A DNA stretch of 64,000 bases, from positions 1-64,000 of the forward strand of contig CAYFJX010000002.1 in assembly GCA_964343705.1 (NCBI GenBank). The letters are read 5' to 3'. Shown one piece after another: positions 1 to 7,961 of this stretch (within the stretch, counting starts at the first letter, position 1; every line of letters starts with the position of its first letter). Made by a program: the position numbers and the translations under genes. Under the pieces are notes generated by a model. That model was not told where the DNA came from, made no database searches, and saw only the letters and a program-made list of their open reading frames with translations. This stretch comes from JAUSFM01 sp964343705. GTDB taxonomy: Archaea; Nanobdellota; Nanobdellia; Woesearchaeales; UBA12501.

Positions 1-73
1 ACGAGAACTACTACTTATAACTTTCTATAAAAACCAAAGGGTTTCATATTAGCCTGTAAGCCAGTCTTTGAAC

Positions 74-1006
74 TTAAAACCGTTCTAGAAATTTGAACAG
101 GCCAACGCCCAACACTGCAGCTGCAACCATAACTCCTAAAATAATGTAAAAACTACCCGGTGTTCCTGCAAGAGGAAGAGTAAGATTCATACCATACAAT
201 CCTGTGATAAAAGTCGGGATCATAATAACAAGTGTGATGATGGTTAGTTTCTTTATGTATTCATTCATGCGAGCTGACGCAATAATTGACTGGAGGTTAA
301 AAAGGTTAAGAACAATTTCTCGTTGAACTTTTGCAGCATCAAACGTTTGAAGTGCGTCAACATATAACTCTTTAAAATTATCACGATCTTTGTAACTAAA
401 TGCTCTGCTCTTACTTTTTCTAAGATTGTTAAGTACTTCAATGTTACCTATCAAAGACTGGTTAAAGAAAGAAAGTGTGACACTTAATGAGTATACTTTT
501 TTTGTCATTTCTTTAGTAAGGCCTTCTGTTGTTTTAAACATTTCAAGGGTGTCAGCAATTTTGTGTGTTGTAGCAAAAAACTCATCATTGACACGATCTA
601 TGAAATAGGTAAGGAAAGTCATGGATGATTTTTTGAATAGGAAACGCCGCTTGTTTTGTAAGACCAAGCTTTCAATATAGTTAAGTGCTCCTGTTTGCTG
701 TTTTTCAACAGTCACAATGAATTTTTTGTATACAAAAATACTTACCGGCATGGTTACAACACTGCCATCTTCAAGAAAGGGAATACGATAAATAAGTTGA
801 ATATATTTATTTACATCAAGACGTGGTCGTTCATCCTCTTTCAAAAATTCCCTAAACTCTTCTTCTGGCGCATGTGTTATTTCTGAAAGTAATGCAATCT
901 CTTTATTGCTTGGATTTATTGAACGAATCCAGATATTGTTGCTGCTTTTGAGATTCTTTGGTGATAATTCAAGAATCTTATCATTTTGCAAGGTTAATAT
1001 TCTCAT
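74..1006 (-). CDS. corA: CorA-family divalent metal transporter
   Basis: This 310-residue protein matches the CorA Mg2+/Co2+ channel family. A long soluble, mostly helical cytoplasmic domain (about residues 1-250) is followed by two C-terminal membrane segments (about 253-271 and 286-305). The family's signature GMN triplet lies at about 272-274, in the context LYGMNL, where it forms the selectivity filter. The known role is membrane-potential-driven uptake of Mg2+ by a homopentamer. A CTTAAAAAC TATA-like box about 26 bases upstream of the ATG suggests a leaderless transcript. The last bases end 59 bases from the neighbouring asnS stop. Substrate preference (Mg, Co, Zn or Ni) cannot be read from the sequence. 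Confidence 0.93.
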   Translation of the reverse strand: MRILTLQNDKILELSPKNLKSSNNIWIRSINPSNKEIALLSEITHAPEEEFREFLKEDERPRLDVNKYIQLIYRIPFLEDGSVVTMPVSIFVYKKFIVTVEKQQTGALNYIESLVLQNKRRFLFKKSSMTFLTYFIDRVNDEFFATTHKIADTLEMFKTTEGLTKEMTKKVYSLSVTLSFFNQSLIGNIEVLNNLRKSKSRAFSYKDRDNFKELYVDALQTFDAAKVQREIVLNLFNLQSIIASARMNEYIKKLTIITLVIMIPTFITGLYGMNLTLPLAGTPGSFYIILGVMVAAAVLGVGLFKFLERF

Positions 1007-1065
1007 AAAAGAGAAAAAGGTGGGAAAGGTTTTTAAGCTTTGCGTTTAAAAAGGTCAAAAGGTGA

Positions 1066-2400
1066 TTATGGGTGCTTTCGCAACATTGTTCGAGGGAAAG
1101 GAATTGCATCTTTAATATTGTCTAACCCACACATCCATGCAACAACACGTTCAACACCTAACCCAAAACCAGAGTGGGGCACTGATCCATGTCTTCGTAG
1201 GTCAAGATACCACTCGTAATTTTCAAGATCCTCACCTTCTTTTTTTAGAGCAGCGAGAAGTGCGTCAAGATCTGTATCTCGTTCACTGCCACCGATAATT
1301 TCACCATACCCTTCTGGTGCAAGCATGTCAAAACAAAGTGCAACTGGGCCAGGTGCTTTCCCTTCTTCACCTGGTCGTAACTTTTTTTCTGGTTTGTAAA
1401 ATGCCATTGTTTCTTTAGGATATTCAATTACTACGATTGGCTTGTCAAAAAGCTCCATGAGTTTATCTTCCTCTATTGTTCGTAAGTCTTTACCCCATTG
1501 AATATCAAGTCCTTTTTTTTCTTTGAGAAGTTGTAATGCTTCTGTGTAGGTGATTGTTTCAAAAGGTAGTTTAATTTTTTCTAGTGCTTCTAGATTACGG
1601 TCAAGAGTTTTGAGTTCAGTTTTGTTTTCTTGCAGTACTGTCTGAACGATGTGCGCAACAAGTTCCTTTGCTAATTCTGTTATTTCTGGAAGTGTCATCC
1701 AGGCAACTTCTGTTTCTGCCATCCAAAATTCTGCAAGGTGTCGTGAAGTTTTTGATTTTTCACTACGAAAACAAGGACTGATACAGTATATATTCTCTAG
1801 TGAAAATATTACTGCTTCTGCGTAAAGCTGCCATGATTGTGTTAAGTAGACAGTATCATCAAAATATTTTACTTCAAACAAGGTTGAGCCACCCTCGCAT
1901 GAACTCGGGGTGAAGATAGGCGGTGCCATTTCATAGTATTTTTTGTTACGAAAAAATTGATGAATTGCCCAAAAAATAGTTGACCGTATTTTCATGATTG
2001 CAGTCATTTTCCTGCTTCGAATCCATAAGTGTCGCTTGTCAAGTAAGAACTCAGTTGATTGATCCTTAGTAATGGGAAACTTGTCTGAGTGGCCAACCAT
2101 TGCAAGATCTGTCACTTGCAATTCATATCCAGTGGGTGCTCGCTCATCTTTTTTTATTGTTCCAAAAAGCTTCATAGACGCTTCAATTTGAACTCCTGTT
2201 GCAATCTTGAATTTTTCCTCTCCCACAGTGTCTGGTTTAACAACACATTGGAGAGTGGTAGTTGAATCGCGCAGTACAATAAACTTGACTTTAGATGAGC
2301 CTCTTTCACGATGGACCCATCCTCGTACTGAAACCTGGACTCCTTCTGGCTGTTCATCTGCCAGTTTTTCTGCGTCTTTGATGGAAAGAAAGTCTTTCAT
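1066..2400 (-). CDS. asnS: Asparaginyl-tRNA synthetase (AsnRS)
   Basis: A class IIb aminoacyl-tRNA synthetase of 444 residues. An N-terminal OB-fold anticodon-binding domain (about 20-110, with VRGWVHRERG) precedes the catalytic core. Motif 2 (CFRSEKSKTSRH) lies near residue 210 and motif 3 (GFGLGVERVVAW) near 410. The active-site stretch AEFWMAETE fits AsnRS rather than AspRS, which would have an aspartate-specific equivalent. It charges tRNA-Asn directly with asparagine. The ATG follows an ATAAATATC box by about 26 bases, so the message is probably leaderless. A separate bacterial-type AspRS is encoded at 3435-5207, so both charging routes are present in this window. Confidence 0.93.
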   Translation of the reverse strand: MKDFLSIKDAEKLADEQPEGVQVSVRGWVHRERGSSKVKFIVLRDSTTTLQCVVKPDTVGEEKFKIATGVQIEASMKLFGTIKKDERAPTGYELQVTDLAMVGHSDKFPITKDQSTEFLLDKRHLWIRSRKMTAIMKIRSTIFWAIHQFFRNKKYYEMAPPIFTPSSCEGGSTLFEVKYFDDTVYLTQSWQLYAEAVIFSLENIYCISPCFRSEKSKTSRHLAEFWMAETEVAWMTLPEITELAKELVAHIVQTVLQENKTELKTLDRNLEALEKIKLPFETITYTEALQLLKEKKGLDIQWGKDLRTIEEDKLMELFDKPIVVIEYPKETMAFYKPEKKLRPGEEGKAPGPVALCFDMLAPEGYGEIIGGSERDTDLDALLAALKKEGEDLENYEWYLDLRRHGSVPHSGFGLGVERVVAWMCGLDNIKDAIPFPRTMLRKHP

Positions 2401-2492
2401 TACACTCTTGGAGAAAGAGGTGATATTTATGTGTTTCTTAGGAACAAGCCATTAAAAACAAGAAAAGGATAAAAAAATAAGAGAAAAGTAGT

Positions 2493-2672
2493 TTACTTAA
2501 GTACACCTTTTTGCTTGCCAACTGCTCTGCTCTTGGTGTTAAGTGTCCGTGCACTTCCTTTTCGAGAACCAGACCGTCCAGTTACTGTTCTACTCTTTCG
2601 AGTTGGTGCTTTGGTAAGTCTTTTTCCACTTGCTTTTCTTGATGCTTTGTATTTTTTTGTTAATTGAGCCAT
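2493..2672 (-). CDS. Small basic protein (59 aa), unknown
   Basis: A 59-codon reading frame below the usual length cut-off, starting MAQLTKKYKASRKASGKR. It is almost entirely Lys, Arg, Ser, Thr and Gly, with no hydrophobic core, so it is probably disordered and nucleic-acid binding. A strong ribosome site (GAGGTGA) lies 5 bases before the ATG. The stop codon of the upstream 54-residue gene falls inside this ribosome site, implying translational coupling in one operon. Composition resembles short basic DNA- or RNA-compacting proteins, but no named family was recognised. Confidence 0.7.
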   Translation of the reverse strand: MAQLTKKYKASRKASGKRLTKAPTRKSRTVTGRSGSRKGSARTLNTKSRAVGKQKGVLK

Positions 2673-2681
2673 TGTTTCACC

Positions 2682-2846
2682 TCATTTTAGTTTCATTGCA
2701 GGAACTGGTTTTCCTACTTTTCTAGAATTTGTTTTTCTACTTTTTGTGTTTCTTTTTCCCCTGCCTGCCCGCTTACTAACTTGTTTTTTAAGCGAAGATT
2801 TGCGTGAGGATTTAGAAGCATCTCCTTTTTTTCTTGGCGCTACCAT
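2682..2846 (-). CDS. Small basic protein (54 aa), unknown
   Basis: A 54-residue frame (start MVAPRKKGDASKSSRK) rich in Lys, Arg and Ser. An AAAGGTGAT ribosome site lies 5 bases before the ATG, and a CTTTTTATAC box at about 2905-2915 could give it a promoter of its own. It ends with TGA within the ribosome site of the downstream basic-protein gene, the typical spacing of coupled genes. Like its neighbours it is probably an unstructured nucleic-acid-binding peptide. That is inferred from composition only. Confidence 0.65.
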   Translation of the reverse strand: MVAPRKKGDASKSSRKSSLKKQVSKRAGRGKRNTKSRKTNSRKVGKPVPAMKLK

Positions 2847-2947
2847 GCAATCACCTTTTGTTTTTGCGATCCTTTATGGATCTAAGATTACCTAGGTGTA
2901 GAAAGTATAAAAAGCTAACGGAAAAAATCAATGAAAGTATCTTGAAC

Positions 2948-3160
2948 CTATCTTTTTCGTCTACGTCGTCCAACTGAGGCATGCATTGCTGCTGCTCCAC
3001 GCTTAGGACCTCTTCGTGCTCGTCCGCCAAGGGTTCTTCTTCGCTTTGCAGGCACTTGTTTCTTTGTGGGTGTTGAACGTGTTGCTGCTCGTCTTCGCCC
3101 ACGCCTACCATGACCTTGAGGAAACCCAAAGCTTTCCAAGAACTCTTCCATAACTCCCAT
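2948..3160 (-). CDS. Small Arg-rich protein with EFLESFGF N-terminus
   Basis: Best read as 70 residues starting at the ATG at 3160, because GGTGA lies 5 bases upstream as a ribosome site. The in-frame GTG at 3169 overlaps that site and is less likely. The protein begins MGVMEEFLESFGF and then becomes a dense Arg/Lys tail (GRRGRRR, KRRRTLGGR, GRRRRKR). The upstream neighbour (3174-3380) has the same N-terminal motif joined to a different basic tail. The two are therefore probably paralogues or share a docking peptide. The tail suggests RNA or DNA binding. Function unknown. Confidence 0.75.
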   Translation of the reverse strand: MGVMEEFLESFGFPQGHGRRGRRRAATRSTPTKKQVPAKRRRTLGGRARRGPKRGAAAMHASVGRRRRKR

Positions 3161-3173
3161 GCTACTCACCTGT

Positions 3174-3380
3174 TTATGTTTTTATGATTATAACTGTTTT
3201 CTTACCGCCTCTCTTACGGCCGTGTCTTCCACCATGAGCTTTCCACTTCTTGTGCTTTTTCCAGTAAGGACAACCACAATGTGAACCTTTGCCATGACCA
3301 CATTTCTTCCCATATCTTTTATGGTATCGTGGTTTTACATTAAATCCAAATCCTTCAAGGAATTCATGGACAATACCCAT
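3174..3380 (-). CDS. Small basic His/Lys/Cys protein with EFLEGFGF N-terminus
   Basis: A 68-residue protein beginning MGIVHEFLEGFGF, followed by a Lys/His/Gly-rich tail with two cysteines close together (KKCGHGKGSHCGC, plausibly metal-binding) and ending in a short hydrophobic VIIIKT. A TTTTTATAG box centred about 25 bases before the ATG, with no ribosome site, indicates a leaderless first gene of the small-protein operon. The next gene starts 13 bases after its stop. The shared N-terminal 13-residue motif suggests a common partner for the two proteins. No family recognised. Confidence 0.75.
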   Translation of the reverse strand: MGIVHEFLEGFGFNVKPRYHKRYGKKCGHGKGSHCGCPYWKKHKKWKAHGGRHGRKRGGKKTVIIIKT

Positions 3381-3434
3381 AACAGAAACTATAGCATGTG
3401 TTCTATAAAAAGGTATCGTTAAAAAAGAAGCAAG

Positions 3435-5207
3435 TTATTTTTCTTCTTTCACAATGTCAAGCTTGATATTAAGCTCTTTCAATTGCTTTGTATCAATTGG
3501 ATTGGGACTTCCATCCATGGGACATTGTGCAGCTTTGTTCTTAGGAAAAGCAATGACTTCACGAATGTCATGTAAGCCAAGAAGTAATGCGACTACACGG
3601 TCAAACCCAATCCCCATTCCCCCATGTGGTGGTGCTCCAAACTTAAACGTGTTTAACAAGAACCCAAATTTTTCCTCAAGATCTTTTTTTGTGAGGCCTA
3701 TGACCTTCATGACACGTTCTTGAATTTCTGGTTTGTGAATCCTAATACTTCCTGAGGCAAGTTCGACACCATTTAAGACAAGGTCATATTGTGTGCAGTG
3801 AACATTTCCTGGATTGTCTTCTAAGTGTTTAATGTCGTCTTCTGCTGGCATGCAAAAGAGGTGGTGTGCTGGATCCCATCGGTCTTCGTCTTCATTCCAT
3901 TCATACAATGGAAAGTCTGTTACCCAGCAAAAATTGAATTCTTTTTCTTTTCCCTCAAGCAAGCCCAGATCTTGTGCAAGTTTCTGTCGCAACTTGTCAA
4001 GAACTGCATGAGTAGTTTTTATTCTATCTGCAATAAACATAAGTGTGCTTCCTGGTTTTGCACCAGTTGCATCAATAAGCTCTTTTTGGACAGCGGGGCT
4101 TAAGAATTTAGCAATGCTGCTTTCCATGCCTGTTTCTGTGATCCGCGCCCATGCCATTCCTTTGACACCATTTTGTTGGCAAAAAGAAATATAATTATCC
4201 AATTCATTTCTGCTGAAGTCTTTTTCAGGAGCAAGACATTTTACCACTCCACCATTTGCAATAACATCAGTGAAGACTTTAAAGTCTGACTTTTTTACAA
4301 TATCTGAAACATTAGTAAGAAAGAGTTCATACCTTAGGTCAGGTTTGTCAGTCCCATATTTTTCTACTGTTTCTTTAAACTTAAGACGGGGAAAAGGTGT
4401 GGGTAAATCAACACCTGCACAATCTTTGAAAATTGCTTTCATAACACCTTCACCAATAGTGTACAGGTCATCAAGATCAGGAAAACTCATTTCTAAGTCA
4501 ATCTGAGTGTGTTCTGGTTGCCGGTCTGCACGTAGGTCTTCATCTCGGAGACATCGTGCAAGTTGAAAATATCTGTCAAACCCACTTACCATGAGTATTT
4601 GTTTGTACAACTGAGGTGATTGTGGAAGTGCATAAAAGTTTCCAGGATTAACACGGCTTGGAACAACATAGTCTCGGGCTCCTTCAGGGGTTGACCTGAC
4701 AAGAACAGGAGTTTCAATTTCTAGAAAGTTCTGTGATGTAAGAAAGCGTCGTGCTGCTTGTGCTGCTTTGTGACGAATAGTAATATTTCGTTGCATGGTT
4801 GGTCGTCGCAAATCAAGAAACCTATATTTTAATCGTGTTTCATCACTTGCTAGGTTCCTGTCATCAACATCAACGTCAATAGGAGATACATCTGCTTTGT
4901 TGTGAATAACAAGGTCTGCTACTTCTACTTCAACATCACCAGTGTACATTTTAGGATTTGCCATGCCCTCAGGACGAGGTCGGACTTTACCATGTACTTC
5001 TATGCAATCCTCACGCCGAAGGTGTTCAGCATCAGTAAACCCTTTACTCCCGGGTTCAAACACTGCCTGGGTAAGGCCGTAACGATCACGAAGATCTACA
5101 AAAATAACACCGCCATGATCTCTTCGCGTGTTTACCCAACCTTGAATACAAACATTTTTTCCAACGTCATCCTTGGTGAGCTGTTCGCACGTATGTGTTC
5201 GTTTCAT
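3435..5207 (-). CDS. aspS: Aspartyl-tRNA synthetase, bacterial type
   Basis: Class IIb synthetase of about 590 residues. The order is an N-terminal OB-fold (VCIQGWVNTRRDHGGVIF), class II core, an inserted GAD domain (about 290-420) and motif 3 (GMGIGFDRVVALLLG). The GAD insertion, the motif FLDLRRP and the C-terminal AFPKNKAAQCPM are hallmarks of bacterial AspRS; archaeal enzymes are near 430 residues and lack GAD. This suggests acquisition from bacteria, or replacement of the archaeal gene. The preferred start is the ATG at 5207, which sits about 26 bases after a CTTTATAAAC box. The TTG three codons upstream has no supporting site. Since AsnRS is also present, a strictly Asp-specific enzyme is expected. 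Confidence 0.94.
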   Translation of the reverse strand: MKRTHTCEQLTKDDVGKNVCIQGWVNTRRDHGGVIFVDLRDRYGLTQAVFEPGSKGFTDAEHLRREDCIEVHGKVRPRPEGMANPKMYTGDVEVEVADLVIHNKADVSPIDVDVDDRNLASDETRLKYRFLDLRRPTMQRNITIRHKAAQAARRFLTSQNFLEIETPVLVRSTPEGARDYVVPSRVNPGNFYALPQSPQLYKQILMVSGFDRYFQLARCLRDEDLRADRQPEHTQIDLEMSFPDLDDLYTIGEGVMKAIFKDCAGVDLPTPFPRLKFKETVEKYGTDKPDLRYELFLTNVSDIVKKSDFKVFTDVIANGGVVKCLAPEKDFSRNELDNYISFCQQNGVKGMAWARITETGMESSIAKFLSPAVQKELIDATGAKPGSTLMFIADRIKTTHAVLDKLRQKLAQDLGLLEGKEKEFNFCWVTDFPLYEWNEDEDRWDPAHHLFCMPAEDDIKHLEDNPGNVHCTQYDLVLNGVELASGSIRIHKPEIQERVMKVIGLTKKDLEEKFGFLLNTFKFGAPPHGGMGIGFDRVVALLLGLHDIREVIAFPKNKAAQCPMDGSPNPIDTKQLKELNIKLDIVKEEK

Positions 5208-5284
5208 ACCTGGCAAGGCTGGTGTGATTGTTTATAAAGATTGTTATGGGACGGGGTACATACATGGAACATAGGTACTAGAAC

Positions 5285-5875
5285 TCAGATCTTCTCTTTT
5301 AATTTTAATTCAAGAACAAGGTTTTCCACTTTTTTTAACTCATATTTTATACCATCAAACTTTCGGCGTAAATCCCCATTACGCAGTTCAAACTGAATCA
5401 GTTCATCATACAACTGAGCAATAAATTCGCGGATAGCAACTGCATCTTGATAATTTTCTTTGATGGCACTATTAGTTGCGCGCCTCATAAGCTCGCCAAT
5501 AAGATCGCACAAACCTGCAAGATAGTTTTCAACATCAACCTGTAGCTCTTCAGCTGTTGGAAGACTTTTGTCAAACACAAAAGCCAAGTATGCTGCTGCT
5601 TCGACATATTCTTGTTCTGCTACTCGAGCAAGACCAATATGGCACAAACCTGGATTCTTTTGTATGAGTTGGCGTAGTGCTGTAATATTTGCAACAAGCT
5701 CTTTATGTGCAGCTTGTGCTCGTTTTTGGTCATTGCAGTGTACAGCCGTAATAACTGTTTTTGAGCTGCGTATTGTTTCTCGACTTTTTTGTATTACTTC
5801 TTCTCGGCGTTCTTCAAAGCAATGTAATTGCTCACGAAGTTCTGCAAAGTCTTTTGAGTTGATCAGATTAACCAT
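5285..5875 (-). CDS. Translin-family RNA-binding protein
   Basis: An all-helical protein of 196 residues matching the archaeal translin family (COG2178). Recognisable segments are AEQEYVEAAAYLAFVF, YLAGLCDLIGELMRRATN and the C-terminal LYDELIQFELRNGDLRRKFD, where translin relatives carry conserved acidic and basic residues. Translins form octameric barrels that bind single-stranded RNA or DNA, and some act as RNases with TRAX-like subunits. The start at 5875 (MVNLINSK) is chosen because a TTTTTATATC box lies about 26 bases upstream. The longer frame would add an implausible Cys-rich N-terminus. It is divergent from the membrane-protein gene at 5967. Confidence 0.85.
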   Translation of the reverse strand: MVNLINSKDFAELREQLHCFEERREEVIQKSRETIRSSKTVITAVHCNDQKRAQAAHKELVANITALRQLIQKNPGLCHIGLARVAEQEYVEAAAYLAFVFDKSLPTAEELQVDVENYLAGLCDLIGELMRRATNSAIKENYQDAVAIREFIAQLYDELIQFELRNGDLRRKFDGIKYELKKVENLVLELKLKEKI

Positions 5876-5966
5876 AAGAGAGCACAAGTGGGGAAAGATA
5901 TAAAAACATATCGTTAGCATTTATAAAACAAAATATTTAAATAGCCGACATGCCATGTGATAAATA

Positions 5967-6569
5967 ATGGCAGTTGAGGAATCCACGTTTAGAGGTATTA
6001 TCCATTTCTTTGCAGATTTAGGTATTTATGATGTGGTCTTACCCTTCTTGCTTGTGTTCACCATTGTGTTTGCAGTGTTGGAAAAAACCAAGATTTTTGG
6101 CATTGAAAAAATTGGTGATAAAGAATTTCCAAAAAAGAACTTAAACTCAATAGTGGCATTTGTTGCTGCATTCTTAGTGGTTGCGTCGACACGGCTTGTG
6201 GCTGCAATCAATGAGTCAATAGCAAATGTAGTGCTTCTACTCCTTGTTTCAATCAGCTTTTTGATGTTGATTGGATCGTTTTACAAAGAAGGAGAACCTG
6301 TTGCATTGGAAGGTAAGTGGCGAAACATGTTTATGATCATCATGTTCCTTGGTGTGGTGTCAATATTCTTACAAGCAATCAAAATCGATCAACGTGGAAT
6401 AATTGAGTACGTATATGATTTTATGCGAGCAAACTGGCATACTAATTTTGGTGCTTCAGTGATATTCATTATTCTTGTTGTTATTTTTATGGTGTGGGTA
6501 ACTTCTGCTCCTGAAGGAGCGCGACCAAGTGATAGTGGAAGCAGTAGTAATGATGATCACCATCATTGA
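5967..6569 (+). CDS. Polytopic membrane protein 1 of three tandem paralogues
   Basis: A 200-residue protein with about four or five hydrophobic segments and a His/Asp-rich hydrophilic end (NDDHHH). The first membrane segment holds the motif IYDVVLPFLLVFTIVFAVLE followed by KTKIFG. The same pattern recurs in the next two genes, so the three are tandem duplicates. A TATTTAAAT box centred near 5938 places the transcription start at the ATG (leaderless). The locus continues into coiled-coil, ArlI-like and ArlJ-like genes, so these proteins are candidate membrane components of that pilus or archaellum-like machine. That link rests on position only. Confidence 0.85.
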   Translation: MAVEESTFRGIIHFFADLGIYDVVLPFLLVFTIVFAVLEKTKIFGIEKIGDKEFPKKNLNSIVAFVAAFLVVASTRLVAAINESIANVVLLLLVSISFLMLIGSFYKEGEPVALEGKWRNMFMIIMFLGVVSIFLQAIKIDQRGIIEYVYDFMRANWHTNFGASVIFIILVVIFMVWVTSAPEGARPSDSGSSSNDDHHH

Positions 6570-6594
6570 ACAAGCCAAGCACCTATAATCGAAA

Positions 6595-6647
6595 ATTTTA
6601 TATAGGGAACACCCTTAAAAAGACTCAGTTGGAGTAGCACATACTCC
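6595..6647 (+). promoter_or_regulatory. TATA box and leader hairpin before membrane protein 2
   Basis: A TTTTATATAG box at about 6597-6606 predicts a start near 6630. The predicted leader then begins with a perfect 6-bp hairpin, GGAGTA at 6631-6636 pairing with TACTCC at 6642-6647, and ends with an AGAGG ribosome site before the ATG at 6674. The hairpin at the extreme 5' end may stabilise the message or control translation. Confidence 0.5.
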
Positions 6648-6673
6648 TCACAATAAAAAAAAGAGGAAAAAGC

Positions 6674-7270
6674 ATGGCATATGGATATGGTGGAGGAGGA
6701 TCATTCTTTGAGCGAGGAATTCTTGCATTAGAACGAATTGGCCTTACTGATGTCTTACTGCCTTTTATGCTGGTCTTCACATTGGTGTTTGCAGTTGCTC
6801 ACAAGAGCAAAATGTTTGGTGAACACAAAAAAAATGTTGAAGTTATGATTGCTCTTATTATGGGATTGGCAGTTGTCATCCCCCATGTAACTGGTGCGTA
6901 CCCTCCTGGAATGGATGTGGTAAATATTATTAATCGTGCCTTACCTAATGTGTCTTTAGTTGTTATTGCAATTCTTATGGTTATGCTGCTTATTGGATTA
7001 TTTGGTGGAACTCCCCACTGGACAGGAAGCAACATCAATGGTATTATCGCACTTATCGCGTTCGTCTTAGTTGTGTACATTTTTGGTGCTGCAGCAAACT
7101 TCTGGACCATCGCTGACAAATTCTGGTTTTTGAGTGACCCGGACACGCAAGCACTCTTAGTAGTCATCCTTGTATTCGGTATCCTTGTATACTTTATCAC
7201 TAAGGAAGAAGGCACAGTTGGTGAACGAAGCATGGAACAACTTGCGAACTTGTTCAAAAAATACAAGTAA
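6674..7270 (+). CDS. Polytopic membrane protein 2 of three tandem paralogues
   Basis: A 198-residue membrane protein with a glycine-rich N-terminus (YGYGGGGSFF), five or so hydrophobic segments and a short basic C-terminus. The segment LTDVLLPFMLVFTLVFAV followed by HKSKMFG aligns closely with proteins 1 and 3 of this cluster. An AGAGGAAAAAGC ribosome site precedes the ATG, and its own TATA box lies upstream. Its stop is 31 bases before the next paralogue, so those two are probably cotranscribed. No enzyme motif is visible; a structural role in the adjacent secretion or pilus motor is a guess from context. Confidence 0.85.
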   Translation: MAYGYGGGGSFFERGILALERIGLTDVLLPFMLVFTLVFAVAHKSKMFGEHKKNVEVMIALIMGLAVVIPHVTGAYPPGMDVVNIINRALPNVSLVVIAILMVMLLIGLFGGTPHWTGSNINGIIALIAFVLVVYIFGAAANFWTIADKFWFLSDPDTQALLVVILVFGILVYFITKEEGTVGERSMEQLANLFKKYK

Positions 7271-7301
7271 ACAAAGTAAATAGAATAAAACGAGCTCTAC
7301 A

Positions 7302-7901
7302 ATGGTCACGCTCTTACAATCAGGGATATTAGAAGCGATTCTACCTATTTTCTCTTTACTATTTGTTATGGCAGTGGTCTTTGGGGTACTGTCAGTTACA
7401 AAGCTATTTGGAGATAACAAAGGATTGCATGCTCTTCTTGCGTTTATCTTAGGTATTATGGTGTTACTCGTACCACGAGTAACCGACCTCATAGCAACCA
7501 TGATGCCTTGGTTTACCTTCTTTTTCATATTTGTAATCTTCTTACTTATTACCTACAAAATTTTTGGAGCTACGGACGCGGATATTGCTGGTGTGCTCAA
7601 GGCAGACCGAACTATTGGATGGATAATCTTGATTATCTGTTTGATTATTGGTGCTGGTGCAGCTGCAAAAGTGTATGGGCAAACCCTACTTGATGAAGGG
7701 AGAAGCGGAGAAACAGTAGATAGAGTAATAGGTCCTGATGGAACCGAGTTAGAAGTAGTACAAGGCCCAGGAAGCAGTGCTAGTGGTGATTACGCAAGCA
7801 ATGTACGAGCTGCGATATTTCACCCTAAAATTCTTGGCTTTGGCCTGTTAATGCTTATTGCTGTGCTTGCCATGTCTGTTATGGCTATGGAGCCTAGGTA
7901 A
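7302..7901 (+). CDS. Polytopic membrane protein 3 of three tandem paralogues
   Basis: A 199-residue protein, the most divergent of the three. The N-terminal LEAILPIFSLLFVMAVVFGV and TKLFGDNKGLHALLAF keep the family pattern. A hydrophilic Gly/Ser/Asp region (about 130-165) lies outside the membrane, before a final hydrophobic helix. It sits 31 bases after paralogue 2 and 60 bases before the convergent coiled-coil gene. Known function: none recognised. Tandem retention of three diverged copies suggests they form a hetero-oligomer rather than being redundant. Confidence 0.83.
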   Translation: MVTLLQSGILEAILPIFSLLFVMAVVFGVLSVTKLFGDNKGLHALLAFILGIMVLLVPRVTDLIATMMPWFTFFFIFVIFLLITYKIFGATDADIAGVLKADRTIGWIILIICLIIGAGAAAKVYGQTLLDEGRSGETVDRVIGPDGTELEVVQGPGSSASGDYASNVRAAIFHPKILGFGLLMLIAVLAMSVMAMEPR

Positions 7902-7961
7902 CTAATTATTGGACTAATTTTCTATTAGAAAGTAAAAGAAGTAAAAACAAAAAAAATCAAA

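Noticed and set aside
2851..3129. A 92-codon frame overlapping the basic-protein genes
   Set aside because: It is an alternative frame of the Arg-rich gene at 2948-3160, which has the shared motif and a ribosome site.
3434..5216. TTG start of AspRS at 5216
   Set aside because: The TATA box spacing fits the ATG at 5207 for a leaderless message, and no ribosome site supports the TTG.
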